Source of the DNA: Mucilaginibacter phenanthrenivorans
Lineage (GTDB): Bacteria; Bacteroidota; Bacteroidia; Sphingobacteriales; Sphingobacteriaceae
Length of the DNA stretch: 64,000 nucleotides
Direction: 5' to 3'
Assembly: GCF_024721155.1 (NCBI RefSeq)
Contig: NZ_JAHVAP010000003.1
Location: forward strand, 62,001 to 126,000
A program made the translations under genes and the position numbers. Below are positions 51,971-61,219 of the stretch, in pieces (the first letter of the stretch is position 1; the number at the start of each line of letters is the position of its first letter). The notes beneath the pieces are model-generated. The model had not been told where the DNA came from. It did no database searches and worked only from the letters and a program-made list of their open reading frames with translations.

Positions 51971-53338
51971 TTATTTGTTAAGTTTTCCGGTTGATTTTAT
52001 TAAAGTGTAATATGCCAGTCCTGCGTCGGCCTTTGCCAGTTCAAGATTTATCTGTGCCTGGTATAACAGTGTTTCCGCATCTGCACGGTCTGTTGCCGAT
52101 GCGATGTTACTTTTGTATTTGGATTCGAGGATCTTGTTATTTTCACCAGCCTGCTCAATTGAAGTTTGCAACAGTTTGATCTTATCCAAAGCCATGGTGT
52201 AGTTTTGATAATCCTGGTTCACTTCCTTTTTTACATTATCAAGCTCGATGTTTTTGTTGATCACGGTTTCTTCACGCTGGATCCTTGCTTCAGCTACCTT
52301 ATTCTTGTTGGTCCATAACGAGCTGAAGTTCCATTTTAAACCCAGGCCTATAGTAATGGGTGTTATATAGCTACCGCTTTTGGGGATCGGATTTGAAGAT
52401 ACGTCAACATAATAGCCGGCTACCGAAGCGCCAAGTGTAGGCACTGAATTAGCCTCGATGTTCTTGATATTTACTTCAGATACCTTTGTGCGTAAATCAA
52501 GCTGCCTCACCTCAATACGGTTGCTCATGGCGGTATCAATATAGGCGGATAGTGGCGCAACCGGCTTATCAGCATTGGTAATTTCGGCTATTGTTAACTG
52601 GGTGCCTTCGTTTAAGCCAAGCAGGATATTAAGGTCGTAGTTGATGATCTTACGATTGGTTTCAAGGTCGATGCCATTAAGTTCGATATTTGACCTTTGT
52701 AATTGAAAACGCAAAACATCATTTTTCGTAACTAAACCTTGTTCAAAAAAGCGTTGTGATTGTTTAATCTGCTGATCAATAGAGCTCAAATTTTGCTCAA
52801 CTACCTTTTTGCTTTGTAAAACCTTGTACAGATTATAATAGGCATTAATAATGTCGTAAGTTATCTGGTCCTTATCATTGTCGCCATCTAAACGTGCAAC
52901 CTGGGTTAGCAGTTCGGTTGATTGCTTGGCATACCTTAATTTATGGCCACCAAAAATTGTCTCGTTAAGCGAAATAATACCCAGATAGGCATTAGCACTA
53001 CTAGGTAACGATAAGCTTTGGGTACCTAAGGTTAACTTATTTGCAGGTATTTGCGCACGGTTGTAGTCAAAGCTTGCACTTCCTGTTGGTAATGCCTGAT
53101 CTTTAGCCTGGTTGTATTGCGATACCGCCTGGTCAATTTTTGATTTCGACAGCTTCAGCACCTTACTGTTATCAAGGCCGAGTTTAATGGCTTCGTCCAG
53201 GGTGATGGTCCGGTCCTGAGCTTTTGCCGCTGCGCCAAGCAAGAGCGTGAGCAAAATGGCCGGGATAAGAATACGCACGAAGTTCTTAAACGTGCTTCTT
53301 AAAGGGTGTAGGTCTGTGTTATTATTTTGTGTTGTCAT
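51971..53338 (-). CDS. TolC-family outer-membrane channel
   Basis: A 455-residue protein. The signal region is preceded by about 20 residues (FVRILIPAILLTLLLGAAAKA) and the mature protein contains two outer-membrane-efflux repeats (ITLDEAIKLGLDNSKVLKLS; the second from about residue 250). The helical barrel segments are rich in Gln, Asn and Ala. It begins two bases after the stop codon of the TetR gene, so the regulator is in the same transcript. Confidence 0.88.
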   Translation of the reverse strand: MTTQNNNTDLHPLRSTFKNFVRILIPAILLTLLLGAAAKAQDRTITLDEAIKLGLDNSKVLKLSKSKIDQAVSQYNQAKDQALPTGSASFDYNRAQIPANKLTLGTQSLSLPSSANAYLGIISLNETIFGGHKLRYAKQSTELLTQVARLDGDNDKDQITYDIINAYYNLYKVLQSKKVVEQNLSSIDQQIKQSQRFFEQGLVTKNDVLRFQLQRSNIELNGIDLETNRKIINYDLNILLGLNEGTQLTIAEITNADKPVAPLSAYIDTAMSNRIEVRQLDLRTKVSEVNIKNIEANSVPTLGASVAGYYVDVSSNPIPKSGSYITPITIGLGLKWNFSSLWTNKNKVAEARIQREETVINKNIELDNVKKEVNQDYQNYTMALDKIKLLQTSIEQAGENNKILESKYKSNIASATDRADAETLLYQAQINLELAKADAGLAYYTLIKSTGKLNK

Positions 53339-53340
53339 TT

Positions 53341-53970
53341 TCAGTTCAGTATGTATGCTTTTAACAGGTTCTTCATATAGGCCTTTATCCTGGGTTTCAG
53401 TTGCTCATCCATCACTTTTTCGTCCTGGATGTCGTATCCAAGCATTGGGGTTGACATGAGCGGCGTATTGATAATAAAGTTTTTGGTGCCATATATCGTT
53501 GCAATGGCCATTTCCACATCAATATCCTTTTTAAACTCACCTTTGGCAATTCCTTCCAGTAAGATCTTCTTCACCTCGCCTACATTTATCATTAGGATAC
53601 TCCGCAATTTGTCGGATATATCTGTGCGCCTGTTCATTCCCATCTCCTGGTAAAGCAGCTTCTGAAAGCAGTTGTTACTAACTACCTTGTTTCCATAGAT
53701 CTCGATATAGGCATCCATCTTATCCCATGAGCTCATGCTCTCATCGTTTCCTATATTTTGGAGGATGTCCTGGAAGGAAGTTATTTTTCGTTCAAAAACA
53801 GCAATAAACAAACCCTCCTTCGAGCCGAAATAGTAATTCAGCATGGCCATGTTCACACCCGCTTCACCCGAAATCATCCTGGTTGAAGCGCCGTCAAACC
53901 CGAGTTCCGAAAACACTTTTTCGGCAACATCAAGTATGTGGTCTTTTTTATCTATTTTCTCTTTTTCCAT
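53341..53970 (-). CDS. TetR family transcriptional regulator
   Basis: A 209-residue protein. The N-terminal HTH (ILDVAEKVFSELGFDGASTR; AGVNMAMLNYYFGSKEGLFI) is the standard TetR domain, and the rest is the helical ligand and dimer domain. It is the first gene of the efflux operon. Two palindrome-like sites with ATCAA/TTGAT halves lie in its promoter region, one overlapping the -7 box, which suggests auto-repression released by a pump substrate. Confidence 0.88.
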   Translation of the reverse strand: MEKEKIDKKDHILDVAEKVFSELGFDGASTRMISGEAGVNMAMLNYYFGSKEGLFIAVFERKITSFQDILQNIGNDESMSSWDKMDAYIEIYGNKVVSNNCFQKLLYQEMGMNRRTDISDKLRSILMINVGEVKKILLEGIAKGEFKKDIDVEMAIATIYGTKNFIINTPLMSTPMLGYDIQDEKVMDEQLKPRIKAYMKNLLKAYILN

Positions 53971-53983
53971 AACTTTAACAGGA

Positions 53984-54010
53984 CAAAATTAATCAAACGA
54001 TTGATTGATT
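53984..54010 (-). promoter_or_regulatory. Promoter and operator of the efflux operon
   Basis: On the minus strand the -7 box TAATTTTG (53984-53991) lies 14 bp before the TetR start. The operator-like TTAATCAAACGATTGATT (from 53989) overlaps it and contains two ATCAA/TTGAT halves, a layout expected for TetR repression. Confidence 0.55.
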
Positions 54011-54393
54011 ATATCATATTTTTGTAATGTTTATTTAAATGTCTGATTATCAACCGTAAAACATTAATCAATCGATTAACAATTGATGGAAAATATTGTT
54101 TTTGAGATAATATTATAATAATAAAGAGCCGATAATAATCGTTTAGGCGTGATCGGCAACTGGTTGCCGACAGTGTTTTGGCACCAGGGGAATATGAAAA
54201 GTGGAAGCAGGTGGATCCTATTTCATATCATAACGAACAATCTTTTTTAGTGCGAAGCTGTCGGAAAAGGAAAAAAGGCAAAAAAGGTTGGTGAGAAGCT
54301 TATTAATAATCAGTAATAGGTTGGATTGTTTACTCTTTAAACAAAAGCCATCCTGATTTCAAGTGTGTGGGGGGAATTAAGTATATTTTTCTG
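53992..54393. other. Intergenic interval between the TetR and GNAT genes
   Basis: About 400 bp without a complete gene. The left end holds the operator sites. A plus-strand stretch near 54150-54300 reads protein-like for about 45 codons (SVLAPGEYEKWKQVDPISYH) but lacks a credible start and may be a fragment. Confidence 0.35.
54064..54079. promoter_or_regulatory. Second TetR-type operator candidate
   Basis: TTAATCAATCGATTAA contains an outer inverted repeat TTAATC/GATTAA and resembles the site at 53989-54010, about 75 bp further upstream of the TetR gene. Confidence 0.45.
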
Positions 54394-55194
54394 TCAGCCA
54401 ATGTTTCCCGCAATTCTATTGTAAATATTCGCCAGGTTTACGTTTCTGTATTTACCTAGTCTCATTCGTTTTGCGGTACGGATTTCTTTAAAACCTTTTT
54501 CGTGTAAAAAGGCTGTTGCCGCCAGGTTTTCTTTTGGAAATGCTGCTTTGTCTTCAATGCTGAGGTGCTGTTTCAGAAGCTCAAGTCCCGCTGATTCTGT
54601 GTTTGCAATTATTAAGCCTTCGCCCCAGGTTGGTAAATAAAATCCTTCAACAATATTGTTTCTGCGATATAAGGACCCGTGTTCAAGGTGATTTGCCAGG
54701 TGAAACATCCTGTCCTCGCCGGAAGTTAACTTGTCCAATATGGAGACCTGCTCCCTAAACTCATCCCGGTATGGTTCAATATAAGTTGAGGCGCCGGATA
54801 GTTCTCCTAAACCAATGTCTTTGAAAAATAAATATTCAGTTTCCGTAATAAAGCCGACTTTTTGGTAAACCGGAGATCCCAGGTCGGTGGCGATTAAATA
54901 AATGGTTTCGCACTTATTTTGATTTGATATATCTACCAGGGTTTGTGTAATAAGTCGCCCAATTCCCTTACCCCTATGATTCGGATGAACAATAATATGT
55001 CCAAGCCAGGCGACATCATTGTGAATAATTGCCGCTCCTATACCTGCAATTGCATTGTCTGCAACCACCTTAATCGGGAAGCAGAAAGGTGCATTTGTAT
55101 AAAAATCGAAACTTGGTATTATGTCGGGCCATCCCTCTGGCTGAAGGTTAATTAGTATGCCGGCATCACCATGATCTAATCCTTTAATTTCCAC
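54394..55194 (-). CDS. GNAT family N-acetyltransferase
   Basis: A 266-residue protein. The acetyl-CoA-binding motif A is IIVHPNHRGKGIGRLITQTL around residue 70-90, followed by the typical VYQKVGF near 120. The C-terminal 130 residues form a second domain without a clear motif; some two-domain GNATs look like this. The acceptor is unknown. It stands alone between the TetR and sigma-factor genes. Confidence 0.83.
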   Translation of the reverse strand: MEIKGLDHGDAGILINLQPEGWPDIIPSFDFYTNAPFCFPIKVVADNAIAGIGAAIIHNDVAWLGHIIVHPNHRGKGIGRLITQTLVDISNQNKCETIYLIATDLGSPVYQKVGFITETEYLFFKDIGLGELSGASTYIEPYRDEFREQVSILDKLTSGEDRMFHLANHLEHGSLYRRNNIVEGFYLPTWGEGLIIANTESAGLELLKQHLSIEDKAAFPKENLAATAFLHEKGFKEIRTAKRMRLGKYRNVNLANIYNRIAGNIG

Positions 55195-55240
55195 TTATGG
55201 TTTCTTTGATCAGCAAGATAATTAAATCAATTTATCGAAC

Positions 55241-55654
55241 TCAGGCGCTCTCCTTTACCAGTTTCTGATCTAAATAAAGTATGCTCATAAATATAGCGGC
55301 ACCTAAAAATATCACCCATTTAAATTTGTATAATACAGCCATAAACTGAACGCCTGCATTTTCATTAACAACAACCAATACCTGGTAAAAGGCGGCAAAA
55401 CCCAAAATAAGCGCAACAAATGTTATCAAGTAAAACCTGATATCCCTTTTACGGTTAAGCTGTGCCTGCAGTCGGTTTTTAACCTTTGCAGCAAAGTTAA
55501 ATGGCAGGCCCTCCTTTGGTTCCTCTTTCAGTTTCTCAAACAGAAAGCGATATTGTTCCAGTTCCTTCTTTTCTTCGGCGGATGTTGGTTCGCCGGGCAG
55601 GTTTAACCCGCCCTCCAGCAGCGACTGAATTTCCTCGTCATTTAACTTTTTCAT
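55241..55654 (-). CDS. Membrane protein, probable partner of the ECF sigma factor
   Basis: A 137-residue protein: an N-terminal soluble part with the anti-sigma-like layout (MKKLNDEEIQSLLEGGLNLP; LPFNFAAKVKNRLQAQL) and two C-terminal hydrophobic segments (FYLITFVALILGFAAFYQVL and KWVIFLGAAIFMSILYL). It overlaps the sigma-factor gene by four bases (ATGA) and is thus co-translated. The position suggests an anti-sigma role, although the usual zinc-binding motif (HxxxCxxC) is absent. Confidence 0.75.
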   Translation of the reverse strand: MKKLNDEEIQSLLEGGLNLPGEPTSAEEKKELEQYRFLFEKLKEEPKEGLPFNFAAKVKNRLQAQLNRKRDIRFYLITFVALILGFAAFYQVLVVVNENAGVQFMAVLYKFKWVIFLGAAIFMSILYLDQKLVKESA

Positions 55655-56208
55655 ATTTGCTCGTTTTTTTGATCCTTTTCTATTTTTTCCTTCAATAATT
55701 TCCGCGCCCTGAAGAGATTACTTTTAATTGTGCCCTCCGGCGTTCCGGTAATTTGTTCTATCTCCTGGCAACTGAACTCGTTTAAATGGTATAACGTTAA
55801 TGCCGTTCGGTAAGCCAGAGGCATTTGTGCAATCAGGCCGTTTAAATATTCCGACGCGTTTTTTCGGGTTAAAACCTGTTCCGGGTTATCGTCGGTAAAA
55901 TGGTAATTATCTATGTTTTCAGGATAGTCTGTTTGCCGGTCGTTCCTGTATTTTTTAAGGTAATTAATAGCTGTTAAATAGGCAATGCGCGCAATCCAGG
56001 TTGAGAGCTTCGATTCAAATTTAAATTTAGGCAGGCTTTTATGCACCTTAATAAAAACTTCCTGGCAAATATCCTCCTTATCCTGCACATCGTGCACCAG
56101 GCGGTTAATTACAAAGAATACAAGCCGCTCGTATTCCTTTACTAATAGCTCAAAAGCACGGAAATCTCCCTTAATTATCCTGGAAACAATCTCCTTTTCA
56201 TTTAACAT
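55651..56208 (-). CDS. ECF-type RNA polymerase sigma factor
   Basis: A 185-residue protein with sigma region 2 (ICQEVFIKVHKSLPKFKFES; STWIARIAYLTAINYLKKYR) and region 4 (MPLAYRTALTLYHLNEFSCQ; GTPEGTIKSNLFRARKLLKE). It drives a regulon that cannot be deduced. An inverted repeat CGGTTG/CAACCG in the shared promoter region with the divergent small gene may be its control site. Confidence 0.9.
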   Translation of the reverse strand: MLNEKEIVSRIIKGDFRAFELLVKEYERLVFFVINRLVHDVQDKEDICQEVFIKVHKSLPKFKFESKLSTWIARIAYLTAINYLKKYRNDRQTDYPENIDNYHFTDDNPEQVLTRKNASEYLNGLIAQMPLAYRTALTLYHLNEFSCQEIEQITGTPEGTIKSNLFRARKLLKEKIEKDQKNEQI

Positions 56209-56220
56209 ACTATATTAGTC

Positions 56221-56272
56221 AACCGGTGCCGATAATCGGTTGCAAAAATTAATAAAAAATATTTGCAACCGG
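56221..56272. promoter_or_regulatory. Repeated CAACCG/CGGTTG motifs in the sigma-factor promoter region
   Basis: CAACCG (56221), CGGTTGCAAA (56238-56247) and TTTGCAACCG (56263-56272) form nested inverted repeats between the divergent sigma-factor gene and the small membrane-protein gene. This layout suits a dimeric regulator or an attenuating hairpin. Confidence 0.5.
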
Positions 56273-56322
56273 GTAACATCTTTTGCTGACTACTGTATCA
56301 AATTACTTTAAATAACAACATT

Positions 56323-56670
56323 ATGAAACAGTTACTTCCCTTTATAATCGTGATTGTATTTTTTATAATCATCGCAGTTTTGATATTAGGCCTGCTTAAT
56401 TACCGGTTAAGGAAAAGAATTATCAATTCCGGTCCATTAGACCAAACATCCTTTAAGTTCCTGTCGCAGCTTTCAACCGTGAGCTCTGAATCGTTAAAAT
56501 GGGGGCTTATATTATTCTTCGGAGGGCTTGGTTTAATGATCATGCAATATATCCCTTACAGCGCCGAAGATTCGCCCTTGCCGTATGGCGTTGAAATGAT
56601 ATTCGTTGCTGCCGGCTTCATCACCTATTATTTAATTATTCAAAACAAAAGGAATAAGCAGGATAATTAA
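56323..56670 (+). CDS. Small membrane protein
   Basis: A 115-residue protein with three hydrophobic segments: an N-terminal one (FIIVIVFFIIIAVLILGLL), then WGLILFFGGLGLMIMQYI and VEMIFVAAGFITYYLII. Between them lies a hydrophilic stretch of about 40 residues. Resembles DUF6249-type proteins, often near ECF sigma factors in Bacteroidota. It is divergent from the sigma-factor gene and could belong to its regulon. Confidence 0.72.
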   Translation: MKQLLPFIIVIVFFIIIAVLILGLLNYRLRKRIINSGPLDQTSFKFLSQLSTVSSESLKWGLILFFGGLGLMIMQYIPYSAEDSPLPYGVEMIFVAAGFITYYLIIQNKRNKQDN

Positions 56671-56780
56671 GGCAACTAAAACCCTCACCATTTAATTCTT
56701 TAACACCTGATTTTTAAAAAGGGTAATAGCCCTTAATGGATAGCTACACCCTAAATTTTAATACTTCAAATTTTATCACC

Positions 56781-59213
56781 ATGAAAATTAAATTTAAACC
56801 CACCAGCATAATCTTAATTCTCGCTGTATTATTAATGATTGTCAATACTTCCCGGGCACAAACAGTGGCCACAACCTACCAACTTTCCGGTAAAATTGTC
56901 GACTCCGTAACCCATCAATTATTATCCCTTATCACTATCCGGCTAAAGGACAACAAAGGCGAGCCGGCAAGGGCGATGGTAACCCGGGATAGTGGCACGT
57001 TTGCTTTTTCGGCGCTGAATGGCGCGCACTATGGGTTATCAATAGTTGCTATCGGGTATCAACCTAAAAACATTGACGTTAACCTGTCAGGAAACATCAA
57101 TCTTGGTGATATCTATCTTAAGGAACAGCAAACGTCGCTAAAAGAGGTTACCATAATGGCCGACAGGCCTATGATCAGCCAAAAGGCCGATCGCATAGTA
57201 TATGATTTACATGCCGACCCTGAAAGCAAGGGCACCAGCGTTTTGGGGATGATGCGAAAGGTTCCGTTTATCTCGTTAGATGGCAATGATAACATTTTGG
57301 TTAAAGGAAATTCAAGCTATAAAGTGCTGATCAATGGTAAGCCATCCAGCATGGTGAACGGAAATTTAACTGCGATATTGAGGAGTATGCCTGCTTCAAC
57401 CATTCAAAAAATTGAAGTGATAACTGTACCGCCTGCCAAATATGATGCAGAGGGCCTTGCCGGGATCATCAACATCATCACCAATAAAAAAGTTAACGAC
57501 GGCTACAACGGCACATTAAACATTAATGAAAGCTTCCCGGCAGGCGGGCCCGGTGTGGGTGGATCTTTTACCGCTAAGGCTGGTAAGTTTGGCCTCTCCG
57601 CTTTTGGCGGGGGCAGCATCTACAATAATCCGCAAACAAATTTTTCAAACAGCGTTATTAGCTCAGGTTCGGCTGCAACAAACCTTGAGCAGAGCGGCCT
57701 CACAAAATCGAATACAAAAAATGGCTATCTGGGCTCGCAGTTGAGTTACGAGATTGATTCGCTTAACCTTATTTCGGGCCAGTTTAACATCAATGGCAAT
57801 CGTTCAAATGGGAGCAATAGTTTGAAATCCTTTTTAACCGGATCTGACATTGCTTCACAGGGGTACAACCTGATGAATAATAACAGCGGTAGTTCCTACG
57901 GAATTGATGCCGCTATTAATTACCAGTTAGGTTTTAAAGCGGTAAAAAACCGCTTCCTGACCTTCTCTTACATGTACAGCACTAACCCGGGAAATCAAAA
58001 TGCAAACATTGGTTTTTCAAACCTGGTTAACATGGCGGCTAACGATTACAGGCAAAAGGATAACCAGAAGTTTTCGGAACAAACCGTGCAGGTTGATTTT
58101 GTAACACCTTTAAAAATGGTGAACATGGAAGCCGGCGTAAAGGGTATTTTCAGGAAAAATAGCAGCGACTTTCGATATAACGGCTTTAATAGTAGTACCG
58201 GCGATTTTGAGTTTGATCCCGCTTTGTCTGATAACTATTATAACAGCCAAAATGTATTCAGCGCTTACAACTCCTATCAACTGTCATTAAACAGCTGGAA
58301 TATCACCGCCGGCGTTCGCCTTGAGCAGACCGCTATCCGTGCCAACTTTGTTTCCTCCGCATCTGTTGCTGATCAAAATTACCTGAACGTTATTCCATCG
58401 GCGGCCGTTGGTAAGAATTTTGCCGATCAAAGCAGCATTAACTTCGGCTTTTCGCAAAGAATCAGGCGGCCGGGCATCAACAGGCTGAACCCTTATATCG
58501 ATCGTTCAAATCCTAATATCCAGTCAACAGGCAATCCTGCTCTTCGCCCGGTTTTGTTAAACGATATCCAGGCAGGCTACAGCAGCAACAAGAAACTATC
58601 GGTAAACATCGGCCTCGATTACTCCTTTATGAACAATCTTGACCTGAAAGTTACCCATTTTGATCCTGCAAGCCAGATCAGCACAACCAGCTACGCCAAT
58701 GTTGGCAAGGCAAAAAGCCTCGGTGCTAATGTGAATATAGGTTACCCGGTTGCTAAATGGTATAACGTGAGTTTAAACGGAAACCTGATGTACCTGTGGT
58801 TAGCCGGCCCCGGCGATGGCGTTGTTATCAGCAATAACCGTTACATATATTTTGCAGCCTTGTCGAACGGCTTCCAGGTAGGAGAAGGCTGGCGTATCAA
58901 TGCTGATCTTAACGTCATCAGCCGCAACCCTAACGGTTTACAGGGAACATCAAACGGGATGGTCAGCACAGCCTTCGGTGTAAACAAAGAGTTGATTAAA
59001 AACAAATTGGGCTTTGCAGCAACAATCAAGAATCCGGTAACCAAATACCGGAACAATCAAAATCAAACCTTTGGCCCCAACTTTTCACAATTCAGCACCA
59101 GCAGAGATTATTACCGTTCGTTCAGTATCAGCCTTAACTACAGTTTTGGCGGGTTACGGGATGGAATAAATAAAAGTAAGAGCGAGATCAGGAATGATGA
59201 TTTGTCAAATTGA
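56781..59213 (+). CDS. Outer-membrane beta-barrel protein with carboxypeptidase-regulatory-like domain
   Basis: About 810 residues from ATG 56781 (MKIKFKPTSIILILAVLLMI, signal peptide). An N-terminal beta-sandwich (about 30-125), a plug-like segment (LKEVTIMADRPMISQKADRI; IQKIEVITVPPAKYDAEGLA) and a long C-terminal barrel match the OMP_b-brl_3 type of TonB-receptor-like proteins. No partner SusD is adjacent. The cargo is unknown. The frame upstream to 56736 lacks family features. A strong terminator follows. Confidence 0.85.
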   Translation: MKIKFKPTSIILILAVLLMIVNTSRAQTVATTYQLSGKIVDSVTHQLLSLITIRLKDNKGEPARAMVTRDSGTFAFSALNGAHYGLSIVAIGYQPKNIDVNLSGNINLGDIYLKEQQTSLKEVTIMADRPMISQKADRIVYDLHADPESKGTSVLGMMRKVPFISLDGNDNILVKGNSSYKVLINGKPSSMVNGNLTAILRSMPASTIQKIEVITVPPAKYDAEGLAGIINIITNKKVNDGYNGTLNINESFPAGGPGVGGSFTAKAGKFGLSAFGGGSIYNNPQTNFSNSVISSGSAATNLEQSGLTKSNTKNGYLGSQLSYEIDSLNLISGQFNINGNRSNGSNSLKSFLTGSDIASQGYNLMNNNSGSSYGIDAAINYQLGFKAVKNRFLTFSYMYSTNPGNQNANIGFSNLVNMAANDYRQKDNQKFSEQTVQVDFVTPLKMVNMEAGVKGIFRKNSSDFRYNGFNSSTGDFEFDPALSDNYYNSQNVFSAYNSYQLSLNSWNITAGVRLEQTAIRANFVSSASVADQNYLNVIPSAAVGKNFADQSSINFGFSQRIRRPGINRLNPYIDRSNPNIQSTGNPALRPVLLNDIQAGYSSNKKLSVNIGLDYSFMNNLDLKVTHFDPASQISTTSYANVGKAKSLGANVNIGYPVAKWYNVSLNGNLMYLWLAGPGDGVVISNNRYIYFAALSNGFQVGEGWRINADLNVISRNPNGLQGTSNGMVSTAFGVNKELIKNKLGFAATIKNPVTKYRNNQNQTFGPNFSQFSTSRDYYRSFSISLNYSFGGLRDGINKSKSEIRNDDLSN

Positions 59214-59239
59214 GGTTGAAAAATAATTTGGTTAGAAAC

Positions 59240-59271
59240 AAAAACGGATTGATAGCTATCAATCCGTTTTT
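59240..59271. terminator. Bidirectional terminator, 32-bp perfect palindrome
   Basis: AAAAACGGATTGATAG and its complement without a loop, followed by GCTTTTTTTT on the plus strand. It serves the beta-barrel gene and, in the other direction, the tRNA-Gln gene. Confidence 0.8.
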
Positions 59272-59282
59272 GCTTTTTTTTG

Positions 59283-59353
59283 TTCCCTTACATGGACTCG
59301 AACCACGACAGGCTGAACCAGAATCAGAAGTGCTACCATTACACCATAAGGGA
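59283..59353 (-). tRNA. tRNA-Gln (anticodon CTG)
   Basis: A 71-nt gene on the minus strand. The acceptor stem is TCCCTTA/TAAGGGA with discriminator A, the D-loop contains TAATGGTAG, the anticodon loop TTCTGGT is closed by CTGA/TCAG and gives anticodon CTG, and the T-arm is CGTGG-TTCGAGT-CCATG. CCA is not encoded. The 27:43 pair of the anticodon stem is a mismatch, so the loop register should be verified. Confidence 0.88.
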
Positions 59354-59414
59354 ATTTGGTATTCAGGGTGCAAATATATAAATAATGCTATTTATTCGGA
59401 TGGTGTAAAAACAT

Positions 59415-59921
59415 CTATTTGAAGATCTTCAAAATTGATCCCCAAAACCAGCTTTCGTCGGCTTTGATCATGGTTTCAAATGTTTTATCTACGTTCTTTG
59501 CCAATTTGTTGATATCGGTAACTGTTTTATTAAAAGTTTTAAATGCAGGGTCCTTGGCTTCGCCCTTTACCTTCGATAATTCGTCAAGAATCTTAATCAC
59601 CGGGTCAAGTTCGCGCTTACGGCGCTCCTTCGCTACCTGGCGGGCAATGTTCCAAACATCCTTATCGGCATAAAAATATTCCTTGCGTTCGCCCGGGCGG
59701 TGCTGCTTTTCAATCAGGCCCCAGCCAATCAGGTCGCGGAGGGTCATGTTGGCGTTCCCGCGCGAAATGCTGAGCTGCTCCATTATCTCTTCGGTAGTCA
59801 GGGCATCCGGGGTAAGCAGCAACAATGCGTGTACCTGCGCCATAGTGCGGTTGATGCCCCATTCCGAGCCTAACTTGCCCCATGCCTCGATAAATTTTTG
59901 CCGCGCCTCTGGTAATTCCAT
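59415..59921 (-). CDS. GbsR/MarR-type transcriptional regulator
   Basis: A 168-residue winged-helix protein of the GbsR/MarR type: an N-terminal QVHALLLLTPDALTTEEIME and the recognition segment LSISRGNANMTLRDLIGWGL, followed by a wing (EKQHRPGERKEYFY), and a helical C-terminus. It probably represses its own promoter through the inverted repeat that overlaps the -33 box. Neither neighbour is a clear target. Confidence 0.83.
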   Translation of the reverse strand: MELPEARQKFIEAWGKLGSEWGINRTMAQVHALLLLTPDALTTEEIMEQLSISRGNANMTLRDLIGWGLIEKQHRPGERKEYFYADKDVWNIARQVAKERRKRELDPVIKILDELSKVKGEAKDPAFKTFNKTVTDINKLAKNVDKTFETMIKADESWFWGSILKIFK

Positions 59922-59925
59922 AGTA

Positions 59926-59969
59926 CAAAGGTAATAATGTTATCGAACTTTCAAAATATTATGAAAGTT
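59926..59969 (-). promoter_or_regulatory. Promoter and operator candidate of the GbsR-type gene
   Basis: On the minus strand the -7 box TACCTTTG (59926-59933) lies close to the ATG at 59921. An inverted repeat AACTTTCA/TGAAAGTT (59946-59953 and 59962-59969) overlaps the TTTG box (complement of CAAA at 59952-59955). Confidence 0.5.
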
Positions 59970-60080
59970 TATTCGGTTTGATTTTGACTTTCGATACATT
60001 TCCTAAGAAATTATATTTTTTCGCTGTAACTATTTAATATTCCAGGGCGTCACTAACATGCAATCGTTACCCCGGTATAT

Positions 60081-60112
60081 TTTGCTGTATGGTAATAAAT
60101 ACATTACATTTG
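60081..60112 (+). promoter_or_regulatory. Promoter of the isomerase-like gene (TTTG ... TACATTTG)
   Basis: TTTG at 60081-60084 and TACATTTG at 60105-60112, separated by 20 bp, match both boxes of the Bacteroidota promoter and precede the ATG at 60165 by 52 bp. Confidence 0.6.
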
Positions 60113-60164
60113 ATTACCAATTATATCAAACCAATTTTTTTCATAACCTAAGTTATTAATCATC

Positions 60165-61100
60165 ATGGAAGAACAAAACGTTTCCAGGCGCCGGTTCATC
60201 GGTACCGGGATACTTGCAGCTGCAGGTATGGCCCTGGCTTCAAAAGCTTCGTTCGCAAGTTCAATACTTGCCGACGATAAACCCAATTCAATGATAAACG
60301 GTGTGCAAATAGGTGTAATTACCTATTCGTTCAGGAGTATGCCGGGCAGTGCCGAACAACTGCTTCAATATTGCAAAGCCTGTAACATTAATGCCATTGA
60401 ACTTATGGGCGATGCCGCAGAGGCTTATGCCGGTGCGCCAAAATGGGAAAGCGGTGCCGACTATGCCACCAAAATTGCGGACTGGCGCATGAATGCGTCG
60501 ATGGATAAATTTGTTGAGTTACGCAAAATGTACAATGATGCCGGCGTTAAAATTTACGCATGGAAGCCCGATGCGCTGGGTTCAAAAAATACCGATGCGG
60601 AAATTAACTATGCCTTTAATGCCGCCAAGGCGCTTGGCTGTACGCACGTAACCGTTGAGCTGCCCGACGACCAGGAGCAAACGCAACGCCTGGGCGACAA
60701 AGCAACAGAGCATAAAATTTATGTGGGCTATCATGCACATACACAGGCTACCCCTGAATTATGGAACGTAGCTTTAGGGCAATCAGAATATAACGCTATT
60801 AATCTTGATATCGGGCACTATGTGGCAGGTACCAGCACCAGCCCGATCGACTTTATCACTAAAAACAGCGACCGCATTGTAAGCATGCACATTAAGGACC
60901 GCAAATATCACGACGGGGTTAACATGCCATGGGGACAAGGCGACACACCGATAAAAGAGGTGCTGGCATTAATGAAGAAAAGGAAATTTAAGTTCCCTGC
61001 CACTATCGAACTGGAATATGATATCCCGGCGGGTTCAGATGCAGTAAAGGAAGTTATTAAATGCCGCGAGTATGCTAAAAATACATTGAGCGCAGTTTAA
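60165..61100 (+). CDS. Tat-exported sugar phosphate isomerase/epimerase-like TIM barrel
   Basis: A 311-residue protein. The N-terminal twin-arginine signal is RRRFIGTGILAAAGMALASK, so export by Tat is expected. The rest is a xylose-isomerase-like TIM barrel (IELMGDAAEAYAGAP; HVTVELPDD; YVGYHAHTQATPELWNVAL; IVSMHIKDRKYHDG; ATIELEYDIPAGSD) with conserved Glu, Asp and His metal-ligand candidates. The substrate is a sugar or sugar phosphate by family. A hairpin terminator follows. Confidence 0.85.
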   Translation: MEEQNVSRRRFIGTGILAAAGMALASKASFASSILADDKPNSMINGVQIGVITYSFRSMPGSAEQLLQYCKACNINAIELMGDAAEAYAGAPKWESGADYATKIADWRMNASMDKFVELRKMYNDAGVKIYAWKPDALGSKNTDAEINYAFNAAKALGCTHVTVELPDDQEQTQRLGDKATEHKIYVGYHAHTQATPELWNVALGQSEYNAINLDIGHYVAGTSTSPIDFITKNSDRIVSMHIKDRKYHDGVNMPWGQGDTPIKEVLALMKKRKFKFPATIELEYDIPAGSDAVKEVIKCREYAKNTLSAV

Positions 61101-61136
61101 ATTTAATAACCTCATTCCGGCTTCCGTCAGAATATG

Positions 61137-61178
61137 AATCAATCTATACCCATGAGATGCATGGCGTATAGATTGATT
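61137..61178 (+). terminator. Hairpin after the isomerase-like gene
   Basis: Outer 13-bp arms AATCAATCTATAC/GTATAGATTGATT and an inner CCATG/CATGG pair, followed by TTTATTC. It lies 36 bp after the stop codon, between convergent genes. Confidence 0.65.
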
Positions 61179-61219
61179 TATTCAAGATAGAACTCTCCTG
61201 GCTGCATTTTGGCACACTT